From Gammaproteobacteria bacterium (GTDB lineage Bacteria; Pseudomonadota; Gammaproteobacteria; Pseudomonadales; Pseudohongiellaceae): a stretch of DNA of 64,000 nt. Position 1 is the first letter of the stretch. Each line of letters opens with the position of its first letter. The notes beneath the pieces are model-generated. The model did no database searches. It had not been told where the DNA came from and saw only the letters and a program-made list of their open reading frames with translations. The stretch is taken from assembly GCA_029246545.1 (NCBI GenBank), contig JAQWMX010000013.1, positions 1 to 64,000 of the forward strand, given 5' to 3'. This document shows, one piece after another, positions 18,796 through 28,123 of this stretch. The position numbers were made by a program, and so were the translations under genes.

Positions 18796-19688
18796 ATGAA
18801 TAAGCCGTTTCAAACCAACTCCGAAGAGCCTCTTTGGGCTGTACCAGATAAAATTTCTGAAAGGTTGCAATCAAGGCAAAGAAATTCTGAATATACTGCT
18901 TTTATATTTTGCGGTGTTTACTGTGCTGTCGTTATACTTTTCCTCATGGTTTTTGGCTTTGCAGCCTTAATGAGAGAAGAGGTATTTTATTCTTATGTGC
19001 TTTTTGGTTTTGCAATAACTACGGCATTAATATATGGCAGTATTTGGATGAGTGGTTATTATTTTTTATCAGATCATCTCATTGCTGTATTAATGGGGTC
19101 TCTTTGTCTCTATCTTTTTTATACCGGAGGAACTGAAGCTACAGGACCTGTCTTCTATATGGTTTTTCCTATGGTTGCAGTATTACTAAAAGGGTTTGCC
19201 GTAGGAATTATATATATTGCTCTTCTTGCTTTTGTATCAGTCTTTATTTATTCCGCTTCGTTGTGGGGGTTTGATAGGGAAATGTACGATATGGTTTTAA
19301 ATTTAGTATTATGCTCATTAGTATAAATTCATACTCCCGAGTCATTCAGCAGTATGGGCAAGAAGTAGCCGATTTTATGTTTAGCGATGTTGCAACAATA
19401 GTCCAAACAGAATTAAGGGAGCCGGATACCCTAGCTTTATGGGAGAGGGAAGTATTTATTTTATTATTGCCATATACAGATAAAGAAAAATCGCAATTAG
19501 TAGCAGAAAGGATATGCAATAAAATATCTGCTCATGATTTTTTTGTTGGCACAAAAATAGAAAAAGCTGTTGCGAGTGTTGGACTAACAGAGGTTAGTGA
19601 AGCAAGCTTAAAAAGTACCATTCAGAAATTAGAGCTGCAACATTATCAGGCCACCAAACAGCCGAACTCAAGTATTATTAGTGAATAA
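18796..19688 (+). pseudogene. broken membrane-anchored diguanylate-cyclase-like gene
   Basis: The first frame (18796-19326) encodes 176 residues with about five membrane helices, like the sensor part of a MASE-type cyclase, and stops inside a helix. A second frame (19311-19688, 125 residues) overlaps it by 16 bases. It looks like the middle and end of a GGDEF domain: MLISINSYSRVIQQYGQEVADFMFSD matches the LMLIDIDHFKxINDxYGH region, and VASVGLTEV the tvSiGva strand. The DELTGLxNRR stretch is missing, and the active-site GGDEF loop reads WEREVF. An internal deletion plus frameshift is the simplest reading, leaving no cyclase activity. A two-gene, enzymatically dead GGDEF receptor is less likely. 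Confidence 0.6.
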
Positions 19689-19712
19689 TTAACAAAACCG
19701 GCCTATAAAATA

Positions 19713-20660
19713 ATGCTGAAATGCACAATAATTATTCCTAATTATAATGGTGAGAAGCTCTTACAAGAAAACTTACCATTCGTTATAAAAGAAAGTGAAG
19801 TTTTCAACAGTGATTCTGAAATAATCGTTGTTGATGACGCTTCAACAGATAATAGTGTATTAGTTCTTCAAGAAAAATTCCCCGAAGTTAAGTTAGTTCA
19901 ACATGAGGTTAATAAGGGTTTTGCCGAAGGCATTCATTCTGGGGTTAGTGCAGCAAGTTATGAATTGGTATTTTTATTAAACTCTGATGTTCAATTAGTA
20001 GAAGGGTGCTTAAATAAACTAGAAAAATATTTTGGTCGAGAAGACACCTTTGCAGTAAATCCGTTAATTCTTAATCAGGATAACGAAGTTAGTCAAAGCT
20101 CTTGGACTAGATCTCAATTTTCTCATGGCCGACTAAAATTACAGCCTTGGGAAAACTCAGATTTACCTGCTATGAAACAATCAAAAAAGGGGTTTTTAAC
20201 GCTTTATTGTTCAGGTGGATCAGTAATGATGCGTAAAGCTATGTTTGAAGAGCTTGGTGGTTTTGGTGAGATGTATAAACCTTTTTATTATGAAGATTTC
20301 GATTTAGGTCTTCGTGCGTGGTATAGAGGTTGGCCATCTTACTTTAATCCTAGCGCTGAAGTTATTCATGCCGATAAAGGCACAATCGAAGATCATTTTA
20401 AATCAGATTTAATCAAAAGCACTCAACGACGTAATCGTTACTTTCTGGAGTGGACCCACTTTCCATTATCACGACTTTTATTTTCAACCATTCCTTTTTC
20501 ATTGCTGCAATTACTTGGTGAACTAGTTTTAATTGATAAAAAGAATGTAAAAGCTTTTTTTGCAGCTTTGAAGGAAGTAAGTGAAGTTAGAAAAAATAGA
20601 AAAGCTATAAAAACTAAGAAAATACAGCTTAGTGAAATTATAAAAAATATAAATAATTAA
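19713..20660 (+). CDS. family 2 glycosyltransferase
   Basis: A 315-residue GT-A fold inverting glycosyltransferase using an NDP-sugar. Visible are the N-terminal TIIIPNYNGEKLLQENL, DDAS at 41-44, the metal-binding position as NSD at 90-92 (LLNSDV), and ED at 194-195 (YYEDFDLGLRAWYRGW) as the likely catalytic base region. A C-terminal hydrophobic patch (about 255-275) may attach it to the membrane. It resembles rhamnosyltransferase-like GT2 enzymes, but acceptor and donor cannot be told. No polysaccharide cluster surrounds it. Confidence 0.85.
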   Translation: MLKCTIIIPNYNGEKLLQENLPFVIKESEVFNSDSEIIVVDDASTDNSVLVLQEKFPEVKLVQHEVNKGFAEGIHSGVSAASYELVFLLNSDVQLVEGCLNKLEKYFGREDTFAVNPLILNQDNEVSQSSWTRSQFSHGRLKLQPWENSDLPAMKQSKKGFLTLYCSGGSVMMRKAMFEELGGFGEMYKPFYYEDFDLGLRAWYRGWPSYFNPSAEVIHADKGTIEDHFKSDLIKSTQRRNRYFLEWTHFPLSRLLFSTIPFSLLQLLGELVLIDKKNVKAFFAALKEVSEVRKNRKAIKTKKIQLSEIIKNINN

Positions 20661-20732
20661 ATGTTATAGATAACCGCATAAAGGGTTTTTATATATATAA
20701 ATATATTCAAATATTTAAAAAAGGTGAGCTTA

Positions 20733-22226
20733 ATGCTTAAAAAATTTATAAATATTGCACTTTTATTTTCTAGTTGGTCTTTAGTCTCAATAGCTATGGC
20801 GCAAGATACCACTTTGTTGTGTGAAACGATGAACTCACAAACATTAAGTGGTGGAGTTATAGCTCATACCGAATTTGTTGAAGCTGGTAGTTTTAACCTT
20901 CCAGCAGGTGTTAACCCAAGAAGCTTTGATGACTATCCTAACTTAAGAGCTTTTTGCCGTATAAGTGCTGTTTTGTCTCCCGTTGAAGGGTCCAATATCC
21001 GAATTGAGCTTTGGATGCCGGCTGAAAATTGGAATGAAAAATTGCTTGCAGTTGGTAATGGCGGTTTTGCTGGTTCAATTAGCTATAATGCATTAGCTGA
21101 AGCGCTTGTCGATGGCTTTGCTGCTGTTAGTACCAATACAGGCCATGAAGGAAATGATCCCGACTTTTTATTGAACGATGAGCAGCTGACAGATTTTGCT
21201 CACCGGGCAATTCATGAAATGACAGTAGCTGCTAAAAGTCTAGCGGCAAGCTATTACTCGGTGACTCCACGTTTTACTTATTTTAATGGCTGCTCGACTG
21301 GCGGTAGGCAGGCTTTGACTGCAGCGCAACGTTATCCCAATGATTTCGATGCCATTGTGGCAGGCGCTCCTGCTAACTCAACAGTACGTATGACTATGCA
21401 GCAGTTGTGGAATAGTCGCATCGTTAACGATACGCCTGGTTTAGATTTATCCGTTGATGATTTTGCTCTATTAAATGATGAAGTATTAAAAACCTGTGAT
21501 GGCCTAGACGGGCTTTTAGATGGAATTATTGAGAATCCATCTATTTGCATGGCTGAACCTTCAAGTATAGAAGGATTGAGCGCTTTTGAGGTCGACGCGA
21601 TTAATAAAGTTTACCAAGGTGCTATGAATCCAGAAAGTGGGGAATTAATTCTTCCCGGTTTTGCTAAGGGCAGTGAGCTTGGCTGGACTGCAGTAGTTAA
21701 CCGACAGCCTTTTGCTTATTCAAATGGGATACAAAGTTATGTGGTGAATCAAGATCCTACTTGGGATTTTATGAACCTGAATTTTGCCAGAGACCTAAAT
21801 GTATTAGATGAACGAATTAATGCGCTTGGTATGCAAGCTATAGACCCTGATATTAGTGATTTCATTAATAACGGCGGGAAATTGCTACTTTATCATGGTT
21901 GGAATGACCCGCTAATCTCACCTTTTAATTCGATCAACTACTATAACGAGGTGTTAGCAACGGTTACTGCGAGCGCAGCAGAGTCAGTGCGTCTTTTTAT
22001 GATGCCTGGCGTTAATCATTGTCGAGGTGGAATTGGGTTCGATACCTGGAGCAAACTTCAAACAATAGCCGACTGGCGCGAATCTGGAGTAGCTCCTGAA
22101 CGTATAAATGCAGCGCATATTGAAGATGGAGTTGAAAGCACACGGCCTCTTTGTGCATATCCACAAGTAGCAGTATATACTTCTGGCGCAGATAGTAGTG
22201 CTGCTGCAAGCTTTCAATGTAGATAG
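20733..22226 (+). CDS. tannase/feruloyl esterase family protein
   Basis: A secreted serine esterase of 497 residues with a signal peptide (cut near AMAQ-D). The family CS-D-HC arrangement is complete: C187-S188 in NGCSTGG, D392 in HGWNDPLISP, and H429-C430 in GVNHCRGG, where the two cysteines normally bond next to the triad. A calcium-site-like DGLDGLLDG lies near 257-265. The ATG at 20733 is chosen because AAGGTGAG precedes it; a GTG three codons upstream is the alternative. The likely substrate is an aromatic ester from plant or algal matter, but tannin, ferulate or MHET-like esters cannot be distinguished. Confidence 0.88.
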   Translation: MLKKFINIALLFSSWSLVSIAMAQDTTLLCETMNSQTLSGGVIAHTEFVEAGSFNLPAGVNPRSFDDYPNLRAFCRISAVLSPVEGSNIRIELWMPAENWNEKLLAVGNGGFAGSISYNALAEALVDGFAAVSTNTGHEGNDPDFLLNDEQLTDFAHRAIHEMTVAAKSLAASYYSVTPRFTYFNGCSTGGRQALTAAQRYPNDFDAIVAGAPANSTVRMTMQQLWNSRIVNDTPGLDLSVDDFALLNDEVLKTCDGLDGLLDGIIENPSICMAEPSSIEGLSAFEVDAINKVYQGAMNPESGELILPGFAKGSELGWTAVVNRQPFAYSNGIQSYVVNQDPTWDFMNLNFARDLNVLDERINALGMQAIDPDISDFINNGGKLLLYHGWNDPLISPFNSINYYNEVLATVTASAAESVRLFMMPGVNHCRGGIGFDTWSKLQTIADWRESGVAPERINAAHIEDGVESTRPLCAYPQVAVYTSGADSSAAASFQCR

Positions 22227-22264
22227 AGTTAATTAGAGTAGAAAAATCGTAATACATTCATTTT

Positions 22265-22298
22265 GAAGCTTCTTTTGGAATTAAAGCTTCTGTTTTTT
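22265..22298 (+). terminator. terminator after the esterase gene
   Basis: The stem GAAGCTT (22265-22271) pairs with AAGCTTC (22284-22290), with a 12-base loop, followed by TGTTTTTT. It lies about 40 bases after the esterase stop and just before the next gene's ribosome-binding site. Confidence 0.65.
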
Positions 22299-22312
22299 AA
22301 TTGAGGATAAAT

Positions 22313-23269
22313 ATGGGGTTACTAGTAAAGGGTGTGTGGAGTACGCAGTGGTATGATACGGAATCGTCTGGTGGAGAGTTCGTCCGTAAGGACGCTCAAT
22401 ACAGAAATCAAATTGGTGATGTAAATTTCCCTGCTGAAGCGGGCCGCTATCATTTATTTGTATCTCTTGCCTGCCCTTGGGCTCATCGTACTTTAATATT
22501 ACGCACCATAAAGAAGCTAGAATCTATTATTGGGGTGAGTGTTGTAGAAGCTGAAATGCTTGATCATGGATGGGTTCTAAGTGATAAAGAAAGCATTAAA
22601 TATGGATTTGAAGCCAGCCCTATCCCTAATATTAAATATATGTATGAAGTGTATACGACGCACCAGTCCGACTATTCCGGCCGGGTAACAGTGCCAGTAT
22701 TATGGGATAAAAAGAATAACTGCATCGTGAATAATGAATCTTCTGAAATTATTCGGATGTTAAACACAGAGTTCAATGATTTTACTGATGATCAGACTGA
22801 CTATTACCCAGAACCCTTGCGTGTTGCTATAGATGAGATTAATGAGCTGGTTTACCACAATATTAATAATGGGGTTTATAAGTGCGGTTTCGCCACGAAG
22901 CAAGATGTCTACGAAAAACACTATGAAAATTTATTTACTGCAATGGATCAAGTTGAAGATATTTTAAGCCAGCAAAGATACCTTGCTGGAAGCCAGATAA
23001 CAGAGGCTGATTGGCGTATATTTACAACCTTAATTAGATTTGATTGTGTTTATTATGGTCACTTCAAAACGAATAAAAAGCGCATTGAGGACTACCCAAA
23101 TATATCAAACTACGTACGAGAGCTATATCAAGTGCCTGGTGTGAAGGAAACTGTAAGCTTTAGACATATAAAGGTTCACTATTATTACAGCCACGATATG
23201 ATTAACCCAACTCAAGTGGTCCCTGCGGGACCTGAATTAGACTACGATAGGGCACATAACAGAAATTGA
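22313..23269 (+). CDS. glutathionyl-hydroquinone reductase (Xi-class GST)
   Basis: A 318-residue glutathione transferase of the Xi class (YqjG/PcpF-like), which reduces glutathionyl-hydroquinones to hydroquinones. The nucleophilic C54 lies in SLACPWAHRTLI, the class hallmark. The NNESSEIIRMLN glutathione-site segment and the C-terminal TEADWRIFTTLIRFD and HYYYSHDMINPT stretches are also present. The ATG at 22313 follows GAGG; a TTG four codons earlier is the alternative. It sits after the aromatic-ester hydrolase, which fits a role with quinones from phenolics, though this is inference. Confidence 0.9.
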   Translation: MGLLVKGVWSTQWYDTESSGGEFVRKDAQYRNQIGDVNFPAEAGRYHLFVSLACPWAHRTLILRTIKKLESIIGVSVVEAEMLDHGWVLSDKESIKYGFEASPIPNIKYMYEVYTTHQSDYSGRVTVPVLWDKKNNCIVNNESSEIIRMLNTEFNDFTDDQTDYYPEPLRVAIDEINELVYHNINNGVYKCGFATKQDVYEKHYENLFTAMDQVEDILSQQRYLAGSQITEADWRIFTTLIRFDCVYYGHFKTNKKRIEDYPNISNYVRELYQVPGVKETVSFRHIKVHYYYSHDMINPTQVVPAGPELDYDRAHNRN

Positions 23270-23547
23270 TATATAATACTTTTTATTGGGAAACAGCCTA
23301 GAAGGCTTTATTTGAGAGCAAAGTAGGCGTATTTTAATTATTTTAAGTTATTGATAAATATAAATAAAAGTTAATTATGCAGTAATTAGCATCTGATTGT
23401 GTAAATACCGTGAAACTATAACTATCAAGCAGATTTATGTTGCAGTTCTATCTGGCTTTAGTAATAATCGGATTCAGGTGTTATTAGAAGTACAAAGACA
23501 AATTTAGTTAAACTTTAAAAAGATCAATCGGAAAGGGGACAAAAATA

Positions 23548-24891
23548 ATGTTCATCACTAAAAAATCACTACCAAGACGTACAGTTTTAAAAGGCGCTGG
23601 TGTAGCTATGGGCTTGCCAATGTTGGAAGCAATGATTCCAGCAGCTAGTGCGCAAGACTCAGCTGATCCACAGCTTAGATTTGCTTCTATATATACTCCT
23701 CATGGTGTGATACTTGATGAGTATGTTCCTACAACAGAAGGTTCAGATTATGAGATGACTCAAATTCTGAAGCCTCTTGAACCTTTCCGTGATCAGATGC
23801 AGGTTTTCAGTAATATGAAACTGAATACTGATAATATTACAGGTTCAGGCCATGCTACTTCTAGCTGTACTTGGATGAGTGGCGCTATCGCTAAAGACAC
23901 CTCTGGTGCTGACGTTGAAGCGGGTAAAACAATTGACCAAATGATCGCAGATCAAATTGGTCAAGATACGCCATTGCCTTCTCTTGAATTAGCTATTGAA
24001 GATGCTGGTGCAATGATTGGTGCCTGCGATGGAACCAGTAGTTGTGGCTACATCAATACAATTTCTTGGGCTGAGGCTACTAAGCCATTACCAATGGAAA
24101 TTAATCCTCGTGTCGTTTTCGAACGTATGTTCGGATATGGCGCTACAACTGCAGAACGCCTGTCTAGAGCTCAAACAGATAAGAGTTTATTAGATTCAAT
24201 CATGGTTTCTGCTGCTAATATGGAAAGCAGGCTTGGTATTCGTGACCAACAGCGCATTAATGACTTCTTAGAGAATGTTCGTGAAGTTGAGCGTCGTATT
24301 GGTAACCTTGAAAGTCGCATGAGAGAGCAAGGTTCTAACTTGTCGGCTGCTCCAGTTGAAATTCCAGAGCTTTATGATGATCACGTTCGTACACAGTTTG
24401 ATTTAATGGCTTTGGCTTTCCAAACTGATACTACTCGTGTTACTTCTATGATGCTTTCTAGAGAGCTGAACCAGCGTACTTATCCACAAATTGGAGTACC
24501 TGAGCAGCATCATGGTGTTTCTCACCATGGCTATAATCCAGAAAGAGAACAGTTACATGCATTAATTAACACTTATCATGCAAAACTAGTTTCTGACTAC
24601 TTAGTTGCGAAGCTGGCTGATATTGAAGATGTTAATGGCAGCCTTCTAGATAACACTGTTATTTATTACGGTGCTGGCATGGGCGATGGTAACGTGCATA
24701 GTAAAGATCCTTTGTCTAATGTCATTATTGGTGGCGGTGCTGGTCAACTTCGCAGTGGACATCATACTGATGTAATCGCTGAGAATGGTGACTCTACTCC
24801 AAATGCTAACTTGCTACTAAGCATCTTGGACGTATATGGTATCCACCTTGATGAGCTAGGACACAGTACTGGTCGTATCAGTATTACTTAA
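23548..24891 (+). CDS. DUF1552 family Tat-exported protein
   Basis: A 447-residue protein with a twin-arginine signal (PRRTVLKGAGVAMGLPMLEAM, cut near ASAQ). The DUF1552 body follows, seen in FASIYTPHGV, the SGHATSSCTWMSG segment, RDQQRINDFLENVREVERRI, VSHHGYNP and GAGMGDGNVHSKDPLSNVIIGG. The family is related to sulfatase-like DUF1501 proteins and normally sits beside a large DUF1587/1592/1588/1585 haem protein. No such partner is within reach here. The 278-base gap before it holds only a weak hairpin near 23293-23310. Function is unknown. Confidence 0.85.
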   Translation: MFITKKSLPRRTVLKGAGVAMGLPMLEAMIPAASAQDSADPQLRFASIYTPHGVILDEYVPTTEGSDYEMTQILKPLEPFRDQMQVFSNMKLNTDNITGSGHATSSCTWMSGAIAKDTSGADVEAGKTIDQMIADQIGQDTPLPSLELAIEDAGAMIGACDGTSSCGYINTISWAEATKPLPMEINPRVVFERMFGYGATTAERLSRAQTDKSLLDSIMVSAANMESRLGIRDQQRINDFLENVREVERRIGNLESRMREQGSNLSAAPVEIPELYDDHVRTQFDLMALAFQTDTTRVTSMMLSRELNQRTYPQIGVPEQHHGVSHHGYNPEREQLHALINTYHAKLVSDYLVAKLADIEDVNGSLLDNTVIYYGAGMGDGNVHSKDPLSNVIIGGGAGQLRSGHHTDVIAENGDSTPNANLLLSILDVYGIHLDELGHSTGRISIT

Positions 24892-24921
24892 GCTTTAACA
24901 AGTATCTGATAGAGAAATATT

Positions 24922-24959
24922 AAAACCCGTTATACCTTAAGGTATAACGGGTTTTTTTT
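24922..24959 (+). terminator. strong terminator after the DUF1552 gene
   Basis: A 15-base perfect stem AAAACCCGTTATACC (24922-24936) pairs with its complement at 24941-24955 across a TTAA loop, then runs into T8. Confidence 0.95.
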
Positions 24960-24982
24960 GCTCTATGAGTTATCAAATCTGC

Positions 24983-25011
24983 TTGGCTACGTGATATTGA
25001 ATGTATATACT
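24983..25011 (+). promoter_or_regulatory. sigma-70 promoter of the RHH-like gene
   Basis: TTGGCT at 24983-24988, a 17-base spacer and TATACT at 25006-25011. It lies 35 bases before the ATG of the small gene. A motif reading only. Confidence 0.5.
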
Positions 25012-25046
25012 TATTCCACTTGTTTTAATCCTTTTTGGAATTATCC

Positions 25047-25211
25047 ATGGGCAAAGAAAAAAAGAAGAAAAAAAATAGTCAGTTGATAATTCGCCTTAAT
25101 AAAGAGGAAAAGGATGCGTTTATTGATCTTTGCGAAGATCTTGATACTAGCGCAGCAAGAGAAGTACGGCATTTTATTCGAAAGTTTCTAATACAGAATG
25201 AAGAAGATTAG
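25047..25211 (+). CDS. 54-residue ribbon-helix-helix-like protein
   Basis: The short frame encodes a lysine-rich leader (GKEKKKKKN), then a strand-like SQLIIRLNKEEKDAFIDLCEDL and a helix (SAAREVRHFIRKFLIQN). This is the strand-helix-helix layout of MetJ/Arc-type DNA-binding proteins; the RLNKEEKDAFIDLC pattern is common in RHH antitoxins and copy-number regulators. It has its own promoter and lies alone between a terminator and the secretion operon. The ribosome-binding site (GGAA) is weak. No toxin partner is next to it. It could be a small transcription factor; the fold call rests on pattern only. Confidence 0.55.
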   Translation: MGKEKKKKKNSQLIIRLNKEEKDAFIDLCEDLDTSAAREVRHFIRKFLIQNEED

Positions 25212-25410
25212 GTTTACTTTCGATTCCAAGAATTTAAACCTGTAAATATAAAGCCCTATGATCTAGTAAATTATCGGGTGTTCTGCTGCATAAACCTTAG
25301 CTTAATAATAAACGCATAAACCCCCTGCTGTCATTGATGTTTCTTCAATTAGAAGTAAACTGTGAAGAACTACTATCTATCTGGGACAAAGCGTTATATT
25401 GAACCTTGTG

Positions 25411-26871
25411 ATGCCTAATAAATTAACTTTGTTACCTTATGAGTTTGCACGTACTAACAGAGTGCTAGTTCGTCCTGGTCAAAGTGAGCTTTTACATACG
25501 TCGACAATTGAAAATTGGGTTATTAACGAGGTCAGCCGTTGTAATAATTCAGATTTATATCTTGTCAAGGTTAATGATGAGGTATTTGATGAGCTACTAA
25601 GTGAGCTATATCAAAACCAGCAATCTTCGTCAGAAGTTGTTATGGCTGGAATTAAAGATTTTGTCGATCTTGAAGAAGCCGCAGCAGAACTTGAAGAGTC
25701 AGCTGATTTACTTGATTCTGAAAATGATGCTCCAATAATTCGTCTACTAAACTCCATCTTGGCTGAAGCATTAAAAGAACATGCCTCAGATATCCACATC
25801 GAGCCCTATGAGAAGCAAGCCGCAGTGAGATTTCGCCTTGATGGTGTATTACGGACGGTATTAAACCCTTCCGTACAAATTGCGCCATTTCTTATATCGA
25901 GAATAAAAGTAATGTCTCGGCTGGATATAGCTGAAAAACGTTTACCACAAGACGGGCGTATGGCAGTCAAACTTGGAGGCAGGAGTATTGATTTACGTGT
26001 TTCTACCATGCCTTCTAGTTATGGTGAAAGGGTAGTTATGCGTTTACTGGATAAGGATGCCGGTAAAATGCAGACAGAAGATTTGGGTATGCCTGCAGAT
26101 ACTAAAGCTAGATTAGAAGAGCTTATTCAACGCCCACACGGAATTATCCTAGTAACAGGGCCAACTGGTTCAGGTAAAACTACAACTCTGTATGCTGCTT
26201 TACAGCAAATGAATCGTCAGGAACGAAATATCATGACGGTAGAAGACCCTGTGGAATATGACTTGCCAGGCATTAGTCAAACACAAATTAACATCCGTGC
26301 AGGCATGACTTTTGCGAAAGGTTTACGGGCGATATTACGACAAGATCCAGATGTCATTTTAATTGGCGAAATTAGAGATAAAGAAACCGCCGAAATTGCT
26401 ACTCAGGCAAGCTTAACTGGTCACTTGGTATTGTCGACTTTGCATACAAATACTGCTTCAGGGGCAATTACTCGGCTACAAGATATTGGTATTGATAGTT
26501 TTTTACTGGCCTCTACGATAAGAGGAATAGTTGCACAAAGGTTGTTGCGAAAACTTTGCCAGCATTGCCGACAAGAAATTGGCTGTGATGAATTTCAATC
26601 TAAACTGTTAGAGGTTGAAAAAGATACTAGCATCTTCCAGGCTGTAGGTTGCCAACATTGTAATAATACTGGGTTCCATGGACGACAGGCTTTATTTGAA
26701 TTAATAGAGATTGATACAGAGCTACAGCACCTCATTCATGAAGACGCTGGAGAAATTGCTTTAGAAGCAGCAGTTCGTAGAAAAACGCCAAGTATTAAAA
26801 ATGCAGGTTTTGAACAAGTAAGGCTTGGTGCAACAACAATTGAAGAAGTGCTAAGAGTGACCTCACTTTAG
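25411..26871 (+). CDS. gspE: type II secretion ATPase GspE
   Basis: The cytoplasmic hexameric ATPase powering the type II secreton, 486 residues from the chosen ATG (a TTG four codons earlier is possible; neither start has a clear ribosome-binding site). It has an N-terminal GspL-binding domain, Walker A GPTGSGKT (250-257), Walker B LIGEIRD (317-323), Asp and His boxes, and a tetracysteine zinc motif C383/C386/C414/C417. First gene of an eleven-gene operon. The 187 bases back to the RHH gene show nothing certain. Confidence 0.96.
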   Translation: MPNKLTLLPYEFARTNRVLVRPGQSELLHTSTIENWVINEVSRCNNSDLYLVKVNDEVFDELLSELYQNQQSSSEVVMAGIKDFVDLEEAAAELEESADLLDSENDAPIIRLLNSILAEALKEHASDIHIEPYEKQAAVRFRLDGVLRTVLNPSVQIAPFLISRIKVMSRLDIAEKRLPQDGRMAVKLGGRSIDLRVSTMPSSYGERVVMRLLDKDAGKMQTEDLGMPADTKARLEELIQRPHGIILVTGPTGSGKTTTLYAALQQMNRQERNIMTVEDPVEYDLPGISQTQINIRAGMTFAKGLRAILRQDPDVILIGEIRDKETAEIATQASLTGHLVLSTLHTNTASGAITRLQDIGIDSFLLASTIRGIVAQRLLRKLCQHCRQEIGCDEFQSKLLEVEKDTSIFQAVGCQHCNNTGFHGRQALFELIEIDTELQHLIHEDAGEIALEAAVRRKTPSIKNAGFEQVRLGATTIEEVLRVTSL

Positions 26872-26880
26872 GTTAATGAT

Positions 26881-28095
26881 ATGCCAGCATATGATTACTC
26901 AGCTTATAACATAACTGGCAAACAGGTCAGCGGCATCATTGAAGCAGATTCGGATCGCCAAGCCCGGCGCTTGCTTAAAGATAAAAAATTATTGCCATTA
27001 GATGTTAGTGAAATTAACCAATTTGAGAAAGCTATTGGCAAAGGTACTAGACAGAAGACAAATCGCCTTAGTACCTTTGATTTATCCCTTCTATTAAGAC
27101 AGTTAGCAATTTTGATTCAATCGGGTCTTTCTGTAGAAGAAGCTATGAGAATGACTATTGAACAAGCTGAGACCGTCAAGCAAGCCAGAATCATGCAAAG
27201 TTGGCGTAGCGAGATTGTTGAAGGTAGAAGTTTTTCAGAAGCCCTAAGTCGTTGCCCTTATAAAATTCCAGACAGTGTTATTGCTGGCGTGGGCGTTGGA
27301 GAAGAAAGTGGCCATTTGCATGAAATTCTTATGCGACTGGCAGACGAACTAGAAAGCAACATGGAGAATCGACAAACTGTATCGCGAGCACTGATTTATC
27401 CACTAACATTAATAGCGACATCCATCGTCGTAGTGACAGTTATGATGTTATGGGTAGTGCCGAAAATCACTGTAGTATTTGCGTCATCAAATCGTGAACT
27501 GCCATTTATTACAAAAGTAATTATTGGATTGAGCGAGTTCACTCAAAACTACGGTTTATACTTATTTCTCTTAGCAATGTTGGGTTTTATATTGGCGCAG
27601 CAAGCTTTAAAAAATCCTCTAAGAAAGAAGCGTTGGCATGCTTTTATATTAGGCCTTCCAGGAATTGGCTCATGGACACGCATGTCAAATATTGCCGACT
27701 GGTCGCGCAGCTTAGGAATTTTACTTTCTAGTGGTGTGCCTGCGTTATCAGCTTTGAAGATTTCATCTGCAACAATGAATAATTTATTTCTAAGAAATAA
27801 AATGGAAGCTGTAACAGAAAGTATGCGTCAGGGTAGTAGCCTACAAAAAGCACTCACAGAAAATGAATTAGGTAGCGGTTTTTTAAATCATATGGTGGGT
27901 AGTGGAGAAGAATCCAGTCAGCTAGATCAAATGTTATTGAGAGTTGCTGATTATTATTCTTTACGTTTAAAAAATGCAGTAGAAGTATTTTTGAAAATAT
28001 TTAACCCCATACTCATCATAATTATGGGAATGATTATTCTGTCTATTGTTGCCGCAGTTATGTTGCCAATAATGGATATGAACAACATGATTTAA
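26881..28095 (+). CDS. gspF: type II secretion inner-membrane platform protein GspF
   Basis: The polytopic platform protein that couples ATPase motion to pseudopilus growth. The 404-residue length is typical. It has two GspF/PilC cytoplasmic repeats (LLRQLAILIQSGLSVEEAM and WSRSLGILLSSGVPALSAL) and three membrane helices (about 170-192, 220-240, 374-396). It starts nine bases after gspE. Confidence 0.95.
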   Translation: MPAYDYSAYNITGKQVSGIIEADSDRQARRLLKDKKLLPLDVSEINQFEKAIGKGTRQKTNRLSTFDLSLLLRQLAILIQSGLSVEEAMRMTIEQAETVKQARIMQSWRSEIVEGRSFSEALSRCPYKIPDSVIAGVGVGEESGHLHEILMRLADELESNMENRQTVSRALIYPLTLIATSIVVVTVMMLWVVPKITVVFASSNRELPFITKVIIGLSEFTQNYGLYLFLLAMLGFILAQQALKNPLRKKRWHAFILGLPGIGSWTRMSNIADWSRSLGILLSSGVPALSALKISSATMNNLFLRNKMEAVTESMRQGSSLQKALTENELGSGFLNHMVGSGEESSQLDQMLLRVADYYSLRLKNAVEVFLKIFNPILIIIMGMIILSIVAAVMLPIMDMNNMI

Positions 28096-28123
28096 CTAGT
28101 TAGCTGGTTAACTGGAGAGACTA

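Noticed and set aside
23293-23310. Terminator after the glutathionyl-hydroquinone reductase gene
   Set aside because: Stem of only four or five pairs (AGCC/GGCT) and a broken T tract.
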